Origin: DASZJY01 sp036260255
GTDB taxonomy: Bacteria > Actinomycetota > Acidimicrobiia > Acidimicrobiales > AC-14
Reading direction: 5' to 3'
Assembly (NCBI GenBank): GCA_036260255.1
Contig: DATAAF010000005.1
Location: 1-64,000, forward strand
DNA: 64,000 nt
Both the position numbers and the translations under genes were made by a program. This document shows positions 15,450 through 22,888 of the stretch, piece by piece. How positions within the stretch are numbered: position 1 is the first letter of the stretch; each line of letters begins with the position of its first letter. Under the pieces are notes generated by a model. That model was not told the origin of the DNA. It was given only the letters and a program-made list of their open reading frames with translations, and did no database searches.

Positions 15450-16222
15450 GCGGGCGCATCTCGGCGGCCGACGTGGCCCTCGCCCTGGTGCTGTGCGCGG
15501 TCGCGGTCGTCGTCTCTCGGGTGCGCCGGGCCGACCTCGAGAGCGACATCGTCGTGGCCACCGTCCGCTCGTTCGCCCAGCTGCTGGCCATCGGCTTCGT
15601 GCTCGACTTCGTCTTCGACGGTCGGGGCGTGCTGACCCCGGTCGTCCTCGCCGTCATGATCGGCACCGCCACCTTGACGTCGGGCGCCCGGGCCCGGCGG
15701 GTGCCCGGGTCGCGCCGCATCGCGGTGGCCTCGCTGGCGGTGGCCACGGCCGCCACCCTCGGGCTCTTGATCCTCCTCGGGATTGTCCCCGCCGTCCCCC
15801 GCGCCGCCATCCCGCTCGGGTCGATGATCCTCTCCAACGCCATGAACACCACGTCGCTGGTCATGATGAGGCTCCACGACGACCTGGCCTCGCACCGCCG
15901 GGAGGTCGAAGCGCGGCTGAGCCTGGGAGAGACGTCGACCGAGGCGTCGGCGCCCTGGCACCGGGTGGCGCTGCGGACGGGGATGCTGGCCATCGTCGAC
16001 AACACCAAGGTCGTCGGCCTGGTCGCCCTCCCCGGCGCCATGACCGGGATGCTGCTGGCCGGCGCCTCCCCCTCGGCCGCCATCCGCCTCCAGCTGGTGG
16101 TGATGTACATGCTGCTGGCGGGCACCGCCTTCGCCGCCCTGGTCTCGGGGCGGCTCACCGTGGGGCGGCTGTTCACCGCCGACCACCAGCTGATCCGGTC
16201 GCTGCGGCGGGCGCCGACCTAG
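15437..16222 (+). CDS. ABC transporter permease, FetB/YbbM-like (UPF0014)
   Basis: 261 aa, GTG start with GGAGG upstream inside the end of the ATPase gene. Seven or so hydrophobic segments. The family blocks ATVRSFAQLLAIGFVL, MIGTATLTSGARARR and GSMILSNAMNTTSLVM match UPF0014 proteins. It forms a two-component metal (probably iron) exporter with the preceding ATPase. No substrate-binding protein is nearby, as expected for an exporter. Confidence 0.85.
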   Translation: MDDLSGRISAADVALALVLCAVAVVVSRVRRADLESDIVVATVRSFAQLLAIGFVLDFVFDGRGVLTPVVLAVMIGTATLTSGARARRVPGSRRIAVASLAVATAATLGLLILLGIVPAVPRAAIPLGSMILSNAMNTTSLVMMRLHDDLASHRREVEARLSLGETSTEASAPWHRVALRTGMLAIVDNTKVVGLVALPGAMTGMLLAGASPSAAIRLQLVVMYMLLAGTAFAALVSGRLTVGRLFTADHQLIRSLRRAPT

Positions 16223-16249
16223 GATCGCGGGCGGAGCGGGGAGGTTGTC

Positions 16250-16465
16250 GTGACCATCGAGACCACCTGGGTGCGGGTGCTCTTCGGCAGTCCCGGGCGC
16301 ATGCTCGCCACCGCCGTCACCCTCTTCGTGCTCATCCTCGCCGCACCCATCGTGCTGGCGCTGGTCGGGCTCTGGGTCGTGGGTGTGCTCGTGTGCCTGG
16401 TCGGCCTGGCGTGTGTCGTCGCCATCGTCCTGGCCATGCTCCCCGGCCGCCACCACCGGCGCTGA
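16250..16465 (+). CDS. small two-helix membrane protein
   Basis: 71 aa, GTG start preceded by GGGGAGG. After a short N-terminus, two closely spaced hydrophobic segments fill residues 20-63, ending in LPGRHHRR. It follows the FetB-like permease by 27 bp and may be its accessory or an unrelated small membrane protein. No family recognised. Confidence 0.5.
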   Translation: MTIETTWVRVLFGSPGRMLATAVTLFVLILAAPIVLALVGLWVVGVLVCLVGLACVVAIVLAMLPGRHHRR

Positions 16466-16885
16466 CCTTCCTGGGTCAGTCGTCGTCGCCGCCCGAGCGC
16501 TCCCGCTCGTCTCGCCGCGTTTGGGCGCTCGCCCTGGCAGTAGCCGAGCCGATGGCACCACCCGACGGTGCAACCGAGCTCGCGAACCACGCCGATGGTG
16601 CCCCAGTCGACCCTAGACCGAGAGCACGCCGACCCTCAGGGTCAGCGCCGTGGCGGTGTTGTTACCCGGTCACCGGCTCCTCGACGAGGCACACCAGCAT
16701 GGGGCCGTCGCGCTCCAGCTTCGCGTGCCACTGCGCTTGATCACTCACGTGTCGAGAGAGCCTTCGGGGCACCTCACCCCATCTCGTCGGCCAGCCGGCG
16801 GCGACGCCGGAATTGACCAGCAGGTCCAAGGCGACAGCGGCGGGAGGCGCCGAGCCGGGTGCCTCTGCGGCCGTGCGCGCCGACG
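16466..16885. other. gene-poor stretch with decayed sequence
   Basis: About 420 bp without a supported gene. It holds a small palindrome GACCCT-C-AGGGTC (16631-16643) that may terminate the plus-strand operon. A minus-strand open frame (16662-16880) ends in LVCLVEEPVTG and could be the shifted remainder of the DUF222 gene or another relic. I see no RNA gene. Confidence 0.4.
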
Positions 16886-17629
16886 CTACGCGCTCGAAGT
16901 CACCTCGCCGCGGCGCCTTCGACCTCCATCGGGCAGGCCAGCTCCTCGTCGGGGCCCCAGCCGTTGCCGCCGGCGGCCGTCGTCGGCCCAGGTCACGGTG
17001 CGCTTGTCCTCTTCGCTCTCCGCCGCGGCGATGAGCTCGGAGCGGGCCCGGGACAACGCCCCCTCCACCACCGCCCCCTCGTCGGGAGGCAGCAGGGCCG
17101 ACAGGCGCCAGGCCCCGTCGTCGCCGACGCCGAACGACGCCCGCCGGGGCGCGGGCGCCTCGGGGTCGACCTCGGGGTGGGGGCCGGCGGGGGGCGGCGA
17201 CACCGGGGGGAAGCCGTAGCGGCCCAGGGTGCGGCGCAGCTGGCTGACGGTGGCGTAGCGGGCCAACTCGGCCGCCTCGGCGTCGTTGTGGGCGGGCACG
17301 TGGCGGCAGATGACCGCCACCTGGTCCTCGGCCAGCTCCCCCGCCCCGAAGGCCGCCTCCGTCGCCGGCAGCTCGGGCAGGCGGCGGGCCATGGCCACCA
17401 GCTGGCGGGCGTGGGAGAGCGACACCCCGCACTGCCAGGCCACCCACTGCTCCGCCGAGCGGATCCCCGCCCCCGCGTAGGAGCCGTTCTCCAACGCGCG
17501 GGCGATGAGCTCCACCTGGCGGGCGGCGGCCATGTTGGCCGTCCCGCAGGCCCGGGCCAGCTGGGCCTCGATCCCGGCCCCCTCCGCCTCTCGGTCCTCC
17601 GCCGCCGTCTGTCCCGCCTGGTCGTTCAC
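16886..17629 (-). pseudogene. DUF222 (13E12-type) protein, truncated
   Basis: 247-aa open frame from a GTG at 17629. Residues 15-205 are a typical DUF222 domain (AEQWVAWQCGVSLSHARQLVAMARRLPELP, LAEDQVAVICRHVP, LRRTLGRYGF, GAWRLSALLPPDEGAVVEGAL). Full members are about 400-500 aa and end with an HNH nuclease domain. Here the frame breaks down after TVTWADD into Arg/Gly-rich sequence, and no HNH motif (CxxC, HxxP) is found in any frame down to 16662. I read it as a 3'-truncated relic; DUF222 genes are often multicopy and mobile. Confidence 0.6.
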
Positions 17630-17672
17630 ATCGAGATGCTAGGCGAACACGTGTTCGGTGGTCAAGTACCTC

Positions 17673-17930
17673 TCAGTGGTGTCGGAGGCGACGGCGCGCA
17701 TGAGTGCGCGGCCGCTCATGGAACACCCCGGCGAAGTTCGCTCGGCTGGCGGTCCCTCGGCTCCAACCGGGAAGCGGAAGCTCGCAGGCATGGAGCCACC
17801 AGCACGAGACGCACAGCAACCGGTCGGGGCGGTCCTCCGAGATGGCGGCGACGGTGTCACCGGTGCGGATGACGTCGGCGCACCCGATGCACGTGTCTGT
17901 CTTGCCGGCGTACTCGAACGGAGCCTCCAT
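17673..17930 (-). CDS. small putative zinc-binding protein
   Basis: 85 aa from the ATG at 17930 (AAGGGA upstream). The core C14-x2-C17-x22-C40-x2-C43 (TCIGCADVI ... LLCVSCW) looks like a treble-clef or rubredoxin-like zinc knuckle. The rest is basic. It lies in a decaying region, so it may itself be a relic, but the cysteine spacing is intact. Role unknown. Confidence 0.4.
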   Translation of the reverse strand: MEAPFEYAGKTDTCIGCADVIRTGDTVAAISEDRPDRLLCVSCWWLHACELPLPGWSRGTASRANFAGVFHERPRTHARRRLRHH

Positions 17931-18063
17931 GACGTCCCTTCCCAACCGAAGCCCCGCATCCGTCGCGGGACACCCCCTAACCATCGGACTCGGGACGGTC
18001 GAGCTTGAAGGGGCCCGAACCAGTGCTCGGTCATGCCACCACTCGCCTGTGTCGTCCTCACCC

Positions 18064-18512
18064 ATGCTGGAGGTGGCGTTCGTGCGGCGACAAGGACGCC
18101 GTGATCGTGTGTACGTCACCCGGGCGGACGCTCCGTCGACGGGCTGGGACTTCCCGAGCTACAGGGGCTGGGTTCCCGACATCTGTGCCACCTCGTGGTG
18201 GAGGGGAAGCTCGGGCTGACGGATGGGTTCTGGGGCCTCGTCGACCGCGGTGTCGAGGTGGGCCTCGTCGACAAACAGGCGACGCCTCTACGGGACGGAA
18301 GCCACTTGTCGCGCAGCCCGACGTCGACCTGAGGCGCTTGATCGAGGCGGAGGCGGCGGTCCCCGCGCTGACCGGACCAGGGAGGACCGCCACCCCTGAC
18401 CTCGCATGACCGCTCCCCCCGACACGATCGCGGTCATCGACCGCAGGCTCGAGGCCCTTGCTGCGAAACGCGCTCTCTCGAGGGCGGGCAAACGATCAGG
18501 CTTTCCCCTCAC
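18064..18512 (+). pseudogene. hypothetical protein gene broken by at least three frameshifts
   Basis: One protein can be followed through changing frames. VAFVRRQGRRDRVYVTRAD...GWDFPSY runs in the first frame from the ATG at 18064. HLCHLVVEGKLGLTDGFWGL then VDRGVEVGLVDKQAT continue in a second frame from about 18170. PDVDLRRLIEAEAAVPALTG and then IDRRLEALAA run in further frames from about 18300. LEGGQTIRLS ends it in yet another. From memory this matches a single compact actinobacterial hypothetical family (DRVYV...FPSYG.GLPHDL.HLVVE...GFWGLV...GG.LRL). Function unknown; the gene is dead in this assembly. Confidence 0.6.
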
Positions 18513-18597
18513 CGCCCCAGCTCGGGCCCGCCGCTCCTCGCGGACCGCATGCCTCCGTGACCGCTCGAGCGGGATGCCGACCGTCGGAGTGGACCGG

Positions 18598-20616
18598 TCA
18601 GCCGACGCTGGCGGGCACCGCCGGCCGGCAGGCGACCTGCACCTCGCTGCCCTGCACCCGGACCGGGTACACCTGCACCGGGCCGTCGGCCGGTCCGGCC
18701 AGCGCCTCCCCCGACCGGAGGTCGAAGGTGGCGCCGTGGACGGGGCACGACAGCGACCAGCCGTCGACGCTTCCCCGTCCGAGCGAGCCCCCGGCGTGGG
18801 GGCAGACGTCGGCGACGGCGCAGAACGTGCCGCCGGCGTTGGCCAGCGCCACCGGCTCGTCGCCGACCGTGACCGTGGTGGCCGACCCCACAGGCAGAGC
18901 GCCGGCACGGGCGACGGACACGTACTCCTCGTCCGAGGCGGTCGCCACCGGCCGGGACGCCCGGGCGACGCTGGCGGCGTTGGCGTCAGGAGCCTCCTCC
19001 GGGCCGGTGGCCCACCGCCCCCGCAGCACCGACTCGAGATGGGCGGCGAAGGCGTCGTGGCCGACCCGCTGCACCGTCTGGCCCAGCGTCTCGCCGTTGC
19101 GCCGGACGGACTCCCAGATACCGCAGATCGCTTCGGTCACCGCGGGGACGTCCTCGGCGGCGACCCGCCCCACCACCTCCCCGACGCGGTGGGCGTCCAG
19201 ATCGGCGCCCAGGAAGACGTGGTAGCCGTCGGTGGCGCGGCTGCCGACCCTCACCTTGGAGCCGGCCAAGCCGATGTCTCCCACCTGGTGCTGGGCGCAG
19301 GAGTTCGGGCAACCGGACACGTGGACGCGAAGCGATGAGTTGCGCCCCAGAGCGGGGTTGGCCAGGAGGGTGACGCCGGCGTCGGGCGCCTTGGTGATGC
19401 CGAGGGCGCACACCGCCGAGCCGGTGCACGCCCGGATGGCGGGCACATGGGCCTCGCCGACGAAGTACAGCCCCCGGTCGGCCAGCGTCTCGCGGATGTC
19501 GACGACGGCGCTCACCGGGATGCCGCGGAACACCACGTCCTGGTCGCGGCTCAGGTTGAGGGCGCCGTCGCCGTGGCGGTCGGCCAGGTCGGCGAGCATC
19601 TCCATGTCGGCGCCGCAGAGGTCGCCCATCGGCACGTCCACGGTCAGGGTGGCCAGGCCGGCGCGGCGCTCGGGACGGACGCCCGCCGACCACCCGCCGG
19701 GTGGGACGACGGTGAGGATGGCCACCCGGTCGGGCTCGCCCAACACCTCGATCTCCGGCGAAGGAGGGTGGGGACGCTTCCTGGCGTCCGCGAACGCCTG
19801 CTCCCAGGCGGCGCGGAAACCCTCCTCGCCGAGCTTCAGGACGGCGTACTTGAGGCGCCCCTTGGCCGGGTTCTCGAACGCTCCGTGGGCGACGAACACG
19901 TCGACGACGGCCTCGGCGGCGGCGAGGACATCCGACCGGGTGACGAAGTCGGCCAGCTTCACGGCCAGTGAGGGCGTCCGCCCCAGGCTGCCGCCGCCCC
20001 AGAGCTCGTAGCCCGCCTCGCCGACCCGCACGACGGAGACGAACCCGGCGTCGTTGAGGAGGGCGTCGTGCCGGCAGCGGGGCGAGCCCCCGAAGGCGAT
20101 GTTCACCCGGCTGGGGAGCTTGCAGTTCAGGGTCGCCGAGCGGGCGAGGATGGTGTCGGACACGGCCCGCGCGTCGGGGAGGCAGTCGAAGGGCTCGTCC
20201 AGGCTGACCCCCGCCCCCTCCGACGCCATGACGTTGCGCATGGTGTGACCGCAGGCCGAGCGGGTCGTGAGGCCGAGAGCGCCGATCTGCTCGAGCACCT
20301 CGGGGACCTGCTTGTCGGCCACCCAGTGGAGCTCGACGTTCTGGCGGGTCGTCAGGTGCAGCCAGTCGGTGCTGTAGCGACGGCCGAGGCGGGCCAGGCC
20401 CCGAGCCTGGGTGGTAGGGAGCGCCCCGCCGGGGATCCGGATGCGGACCATGAACACGTGGTCCTGCTCCTGGGCACACACGCCGTACGTCTTGAGCGCA
20501 TAGCGGTCATCGGGGGTGAGCCACCCGTCCCCCTCGGCGGCGAGGCGGTCGAGATCGACCGGCAGGCCGGCCCGCTTGACACCCGGGATGTCGGGGACGG
20601 CCATACCGGGGACCAT
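18598..20616 (-). CDS. siroheme nitrite/sulfite reductase fused to a C-terminal Rieske domain
   Basis: 672 aa. Residues about 1-540 are a ferredoxin-type nitrite/sulfite reductase with two ferredoxin-like half domains and the siroheme/[4Fe-4S] ligands CTGSAVC and CPNSC. Residues about 565-665 are a Rieske [2Fe-2S] domain with CPHAGG and CPVHG, similar to NirD. It performs six-electron reduction of nitrite (or sulfite) to ammonium (or sulfide). The fused NirD-like domain favours nitrite, but this is not decisive. Tandem CGGGAACCTG repeats lie 60-80 bp upstream. Two ATG codons (20616, 20604) are possible starts. Confidence 0.88.
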   Translation of the reverse strand: MVPGMAVPDIPGVKRAGLPVDLDRLAAEGDGWLTPDDRYALKTYGVCAQEQDHVFMVRIRIPGGALPTTQARGLARLGRRYSTDWLHLTTRQNVELHWVADKQVPEVLEQIGALGLTTRSACGHTMRNVMASEGAGVSLDEPFDCLPDARAVSDTILARSATLNCKLPSRVNIAFGGSPRCRHDALLNDAGFVSVVRVGEAGYELWGGGSLGRTPSLAVKLADFVTRSDVLAAAEAVVDVFVAHGAFENPAKGRLKYAVLKLGEEGFRAAWEQAFADARKRPHPPSPEIEVLGEPDRVAILTVVPPGGWSAGVRPERRAGLATLTVDVPMGDLCGADMEMLADLADRHGDGALNLSRDQDVVFRGIPVSAVVDIRETLADRGLYFVGEAHVPAIRACTGSAVCALGITKAPDAGVTLLANPALGRNSSLRVHVSGCPNSCAQHQVGDIGLAGSKVRVGSRATDGYHVFLGADLDAHRVGEVVGRVAAEDVPAVTEAICGIWESVRRNGETLGQTVQRVGHDAFAAHLESVLRGRWATGPEEAPDANAASVARASRPVATASDEEYVSVARAGALPVGSATTVTVGDEPVALANAGGTFCAVADVCPHAGGSLGRGSVDGWSLSCPVHGATFDLRSGEALAGPADGPVQVYPVRVQGSEVQVACRPAVPASVG

Positions 20617-20675
20617 ACGGAGGGCGCATTGCCCCCGAGTGTCCCGGTGGTTACCGGCGCCGCACGGGTTGGTGA

Positions 20676-20696
20676 CGGGAACCTGGCGGGAACCTG
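20676..20696 (-). promoter_or_regulatory. tandem 11-bp repeat upstream of the siroheme reductase
   Basis: CGGGAACCTG occurs at 20676-20685 and again at 20687-20696, exactly one helical turn apart, in the 137-bp spacer before the reductase gene. It is a candidate binding site for a regulator that recognises direct repeats on one DNA face. The rest of the spacer shows no clear -35/-10. Confidence 0.4.
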
Positions 20697-20753
20697 ATCG
20701 GCATCTGTCAGCGCCCCGGCACGCCGACTATTCGCCGACCGCCGAGCTCCGGG

Positions 20754-21104
20754 TCACCCCTTCACGTAGGACAGCTTCTCGGCGATCCTGCCGTCGCGCA
20801 GGCGGTACACGTCGACGCCGCGCACGTGGCCGCCCTCCCACCGGTGGCGCCAGCGCATCGTCGCCCGGTCGCCGCAGGCGAACAGCTCCTCGACCTCGAT
20901 GGTCGCGGCGGGCGACTGGGCGAAGAACCGCTCCCAGAACGCCCGCATCGCCGCCTGGCCGACCACCCGCTCGCCGTCGGGTGGCGGCCAGGTGCTCTCG
21001 AAGACGCAGTCCTCGGTCATGAGGTCCATGACGGCGTCGACGTCGTGGGCGTTCCACGCGTCCTGGAACCGGCGGACGACCTCGACGCTGTCGGGCCCGG
21101 TCAG
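20754..21104 (-). CDS. SnoaL/NTF2-like domain protein
   Basis: 116 aa, a single NTF2-like cone fold (VVRRFQDAWNAHDVDAVMDL ... DCVFES ... FWERFF ... HVRGVDVYRLRDGRIAEKL). Members include ketosteroid isomerase-like enzymes and stress proteins; no catalytic assignment is possible. The frame has no ATG, GTG or TTG at the expected N-terminus. The likely start is a CTG at 21104 overlapping the mshC stop (CTGA), so translation would be coupled. It is last in the liv-npdG-mshC operon. Confidence 0.7.
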   Translation of the reverse strand: MTGPDSVEVVRRFQDAWNAHDVDAVMDLMTEDCVFESTWPPPDGERVVGQAAMRAFWERFFAQSPAATIEVEELFACGDRATMRWRHRWEGGHVRGVDVYRLRDGRIAEKLSYVKG

Positions 21105-22222
21105 AGGCGCACCCCCAGGAGCTCGGCGGCCGCCCCCACCCCCTGACCGGCGGCGGCGGCGCGATCCACCGCGGCCAGCGCGGCCGGGAGGTCGAGGTCG
21201 TCGTCGAGGGCAGCCCTGACGTCCTCCAACCCGCCGTCGCCGTCGGCCGCCTCCCGCCAGCGCTCGAGACGGGCGGCGGCGGCGGGCACCAGGTCTTCGT
21301 GCCACTCCCAGGCCTGGTGGCGAGCGTGGTCGAGCAGCGCCAGCCTGACCGCCACGGGGTCCCACTTGTCGACCAGCTCGCTGACGAACACGAGGTTGCC
21401 CAGGGACTTGGACATCTTCGACCCCGAGTAGCTGACCATCGGCGCGTGGAACCAGTGGCGGACGAAGGGCTCACCGGTGGCCGCCTCCGACTGTGCCGCC
21501 TCGCACTCGTGGTGGGGGAAGATCAGATCGGTCCCGCCGCCGTGCAGGTCGATGGTGGTCGTGCCCAGCTCCCGCAGTGCGAGGGCGGAGCACTCGACGT
21601 GCCACCCGGGGCGGCCCGGGCCCCAGAGCGAGTCCCACGCCGGCTCCCCGGCGGCCGACGGCTGCCACAGCACGAAGTCGAGCGGGTCGCGCTTGGCCGG
21701 GTCGTCGGGCTTGCCGCCGTGCTCCGCCGCCAGGGCGAGCATCTCCTCCCTACCCAGGTGGCTCAGCTGGCCGAAGCGTTCGAAGGTCTGCACGCTGAAG
21801 TAGACCCCGCCCTCGGACTGGTAGGCGTGGCCCCGGTCGAGGACCATGCCGACGAAGCCGAGGATGTCGTGGATCGCCGAGGTCGCGGTCGGCTCGCTGG
21901 CCACCGGCAGCATGTTCAGGGCGGCCATGTCGGCCCTGAACTTGGCCGTCTCCTGCGCCGCCAGGTCGAGGTACGGCACGTCCAACTCCCTCGCCTTGCG
22001 CAGGATGTCGTCGTCGACGTCGGTGACGTTGCGCACGTAGCGGGGCTCGTGCCCGAGGTCGAGAAGGCGGCGCAGCAGGACGTCGTACAGCGCGTAGGTC
22101 GCGGCGTGGCCGACGTGGGTGGCGTCGTAGGGGGTGATCCCGCAGACATACATGTCGACGACCCGCCCGGGACGGAAGTCGACGACCGCCTGGCGCGCGG
22201 TGTCGTACAACCGCAGGGTCAT
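21101..22222 (-). CDS. mshC: cysteine:glucosaminylinositol ligase (mycothiol biosynthesis)
   Basis: 373 aa, shorter than cysteinyl-tRNA synthetase and lacking its tRNA-binding tail. The nucleotide-binding motif YVCGITPYDATHVGHAATY is the MshC variant (CysRS has CGPTVYD). Other marks are HVEC, IFPHHECEAAQSE and the KMSKS loop. It ligates cysteine to GlcN-inositol in an ATP-dependent step of mycothiol synthesis. It overlaps npdG upstream and the SnoaL-like gene downstream by 4 bp each. Presence of mshC is good evidence for an actinobacterial host. Confidence 0.92.
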   Translation of the reverse strand: MTLRLYDTARQAVVDFRPGRVVDMYVCGITPYDATHVGHAATYALYDVLLRRLLDLGHEPRYVRNVTDVDDDILRKARELDVPYLDLAAQETAKFRADMAALNMLPVASEPTATSAIHDILGFVGMVLDRGHAYQSEGGVYFSVQTFERFGQLSHLGREEMLALAAEHGGKPDDPAKRDPLDFVLWQPSAAGEPAWDSLWGPGRPGWHVECSALALRELGTTTIDLHGGGTDLIFPHHECEAAQSEAATGEPFVRHWFHAPMVSYSGSKMSKSLGNLVFVSELVDKWDPVAVRLALLDHARHQAWEWHEDLVPAAAARLERWREAADGDGGLEDVRAALDDDLDLPAALAAVDRAAAAGQGVGAAAELLGVRL

Positions 22223-22875
22223 CCCGGGATGCCGTTGAGGCGCACCACCGCCCGAGCCTTGTACCGGGAGTTCACCCCGAGGAGCACCGCGGTGAAGGCC
22301 TCCACCGGGCCGGCGCCGACCAGCGAGCCGCCGTGCAGCGGGCGCAGCCCGGGGATCATCCGCACCAGCTGGGCGGTCGCCTCGAACGCCGGCTGGTGGT
22401 CGGTGCACACGATGACGTCGCCGTCGATGGGCGTGTCGACGGCGGCCAGGCTGCGGGCGGGCACGTGGTGGAAGGCGGCGGCGACCATGGCGCCGGGCGC
22501 CGCCTCCTGGACGGCCGCCGCCACCGACCCCGACGGCGGGGTCACGGCCTGCAGCTCGCCGTCCTTCTTCGCGAGCGCGTTGGCCATGGAGACGACGACC
22601 TTGCCCCCGAGCAGGTCGGCCACCGACTCGGTCGTCGACGCGGCCGCGTCCCAGGGCGTGGCCACCACGACCACCTGGGCGTCGGCCGCCTCGCGGTTCT
22701 CGACCGGTTCGAGCCACATCTGGTGCTGGGGCCACCGCGTGCGGATCTCCTCGCACGTGGCGGCGGCGCGCTCGGCCGACCGGGACCCGACGACCACGTT
22801 CACGCCGGCCGCCGCCAGCCGGGCGGCCAGGCCTCGCCCGGCCGGGCCGGTGCCTCCGAGTATCCCCACGCGCAT
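22219..22875 (-). CDS. npdG: F420-dependent NADPH reductase
   Basis: 218 aa. N-terminal Rossmann motif GILGGTGPAGRGLAARLAAAG with SRS for NADP phosphate binding. Later blocks AFHHVPARSL, DVIVCTDH and GLRPLHGGSLVGAGPVEAFTAVLL are typical of NpdG/Fno, which moves hydride between NADPH and coenzyme F420. It shares a 4-bp overlap with mshC and lies 13 bp from the LivGF gene. No F420 synthesis gene is in the window. Confidence 0.9.
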   Translation of the reverse strand: MRVGILGGTGPAGRGLAARLAAAGVNVVVGSRSAERAAATCEEIRTRWPQHQMWLEPVENREAADAQVVVVATPWDAAASTTESVADLLGGKVVVSMANALAKKDGELQAVTPPSGSVAAAVQEAAPGAMVAAAFHHVPARSLAAVDTPIDGDVIVCTDHQPAFEATAQLVRMIPGLRPLHGGSLVGAGPVEAFTAVLLGVNSRYKARAVVRLNGIPG

Positions 22876-22888
22876 CGGGCACACACTG

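Noticed and set aside
16490..16660. A possible tRNA or small RNA in the gene-poor stretch
   Set aside because: No cloverleaf, T-loop (GGTTCRA) or acceptor pairing could be fitted on either strand.
21101..22222. Assignment as cysteinyl-tRNA synthetase
   Set aside because: The nucleotide-binding motif is CGITPYDATHVGHAATY and the tRNA-binding C-terminus is missing, both characteristic of MshC.
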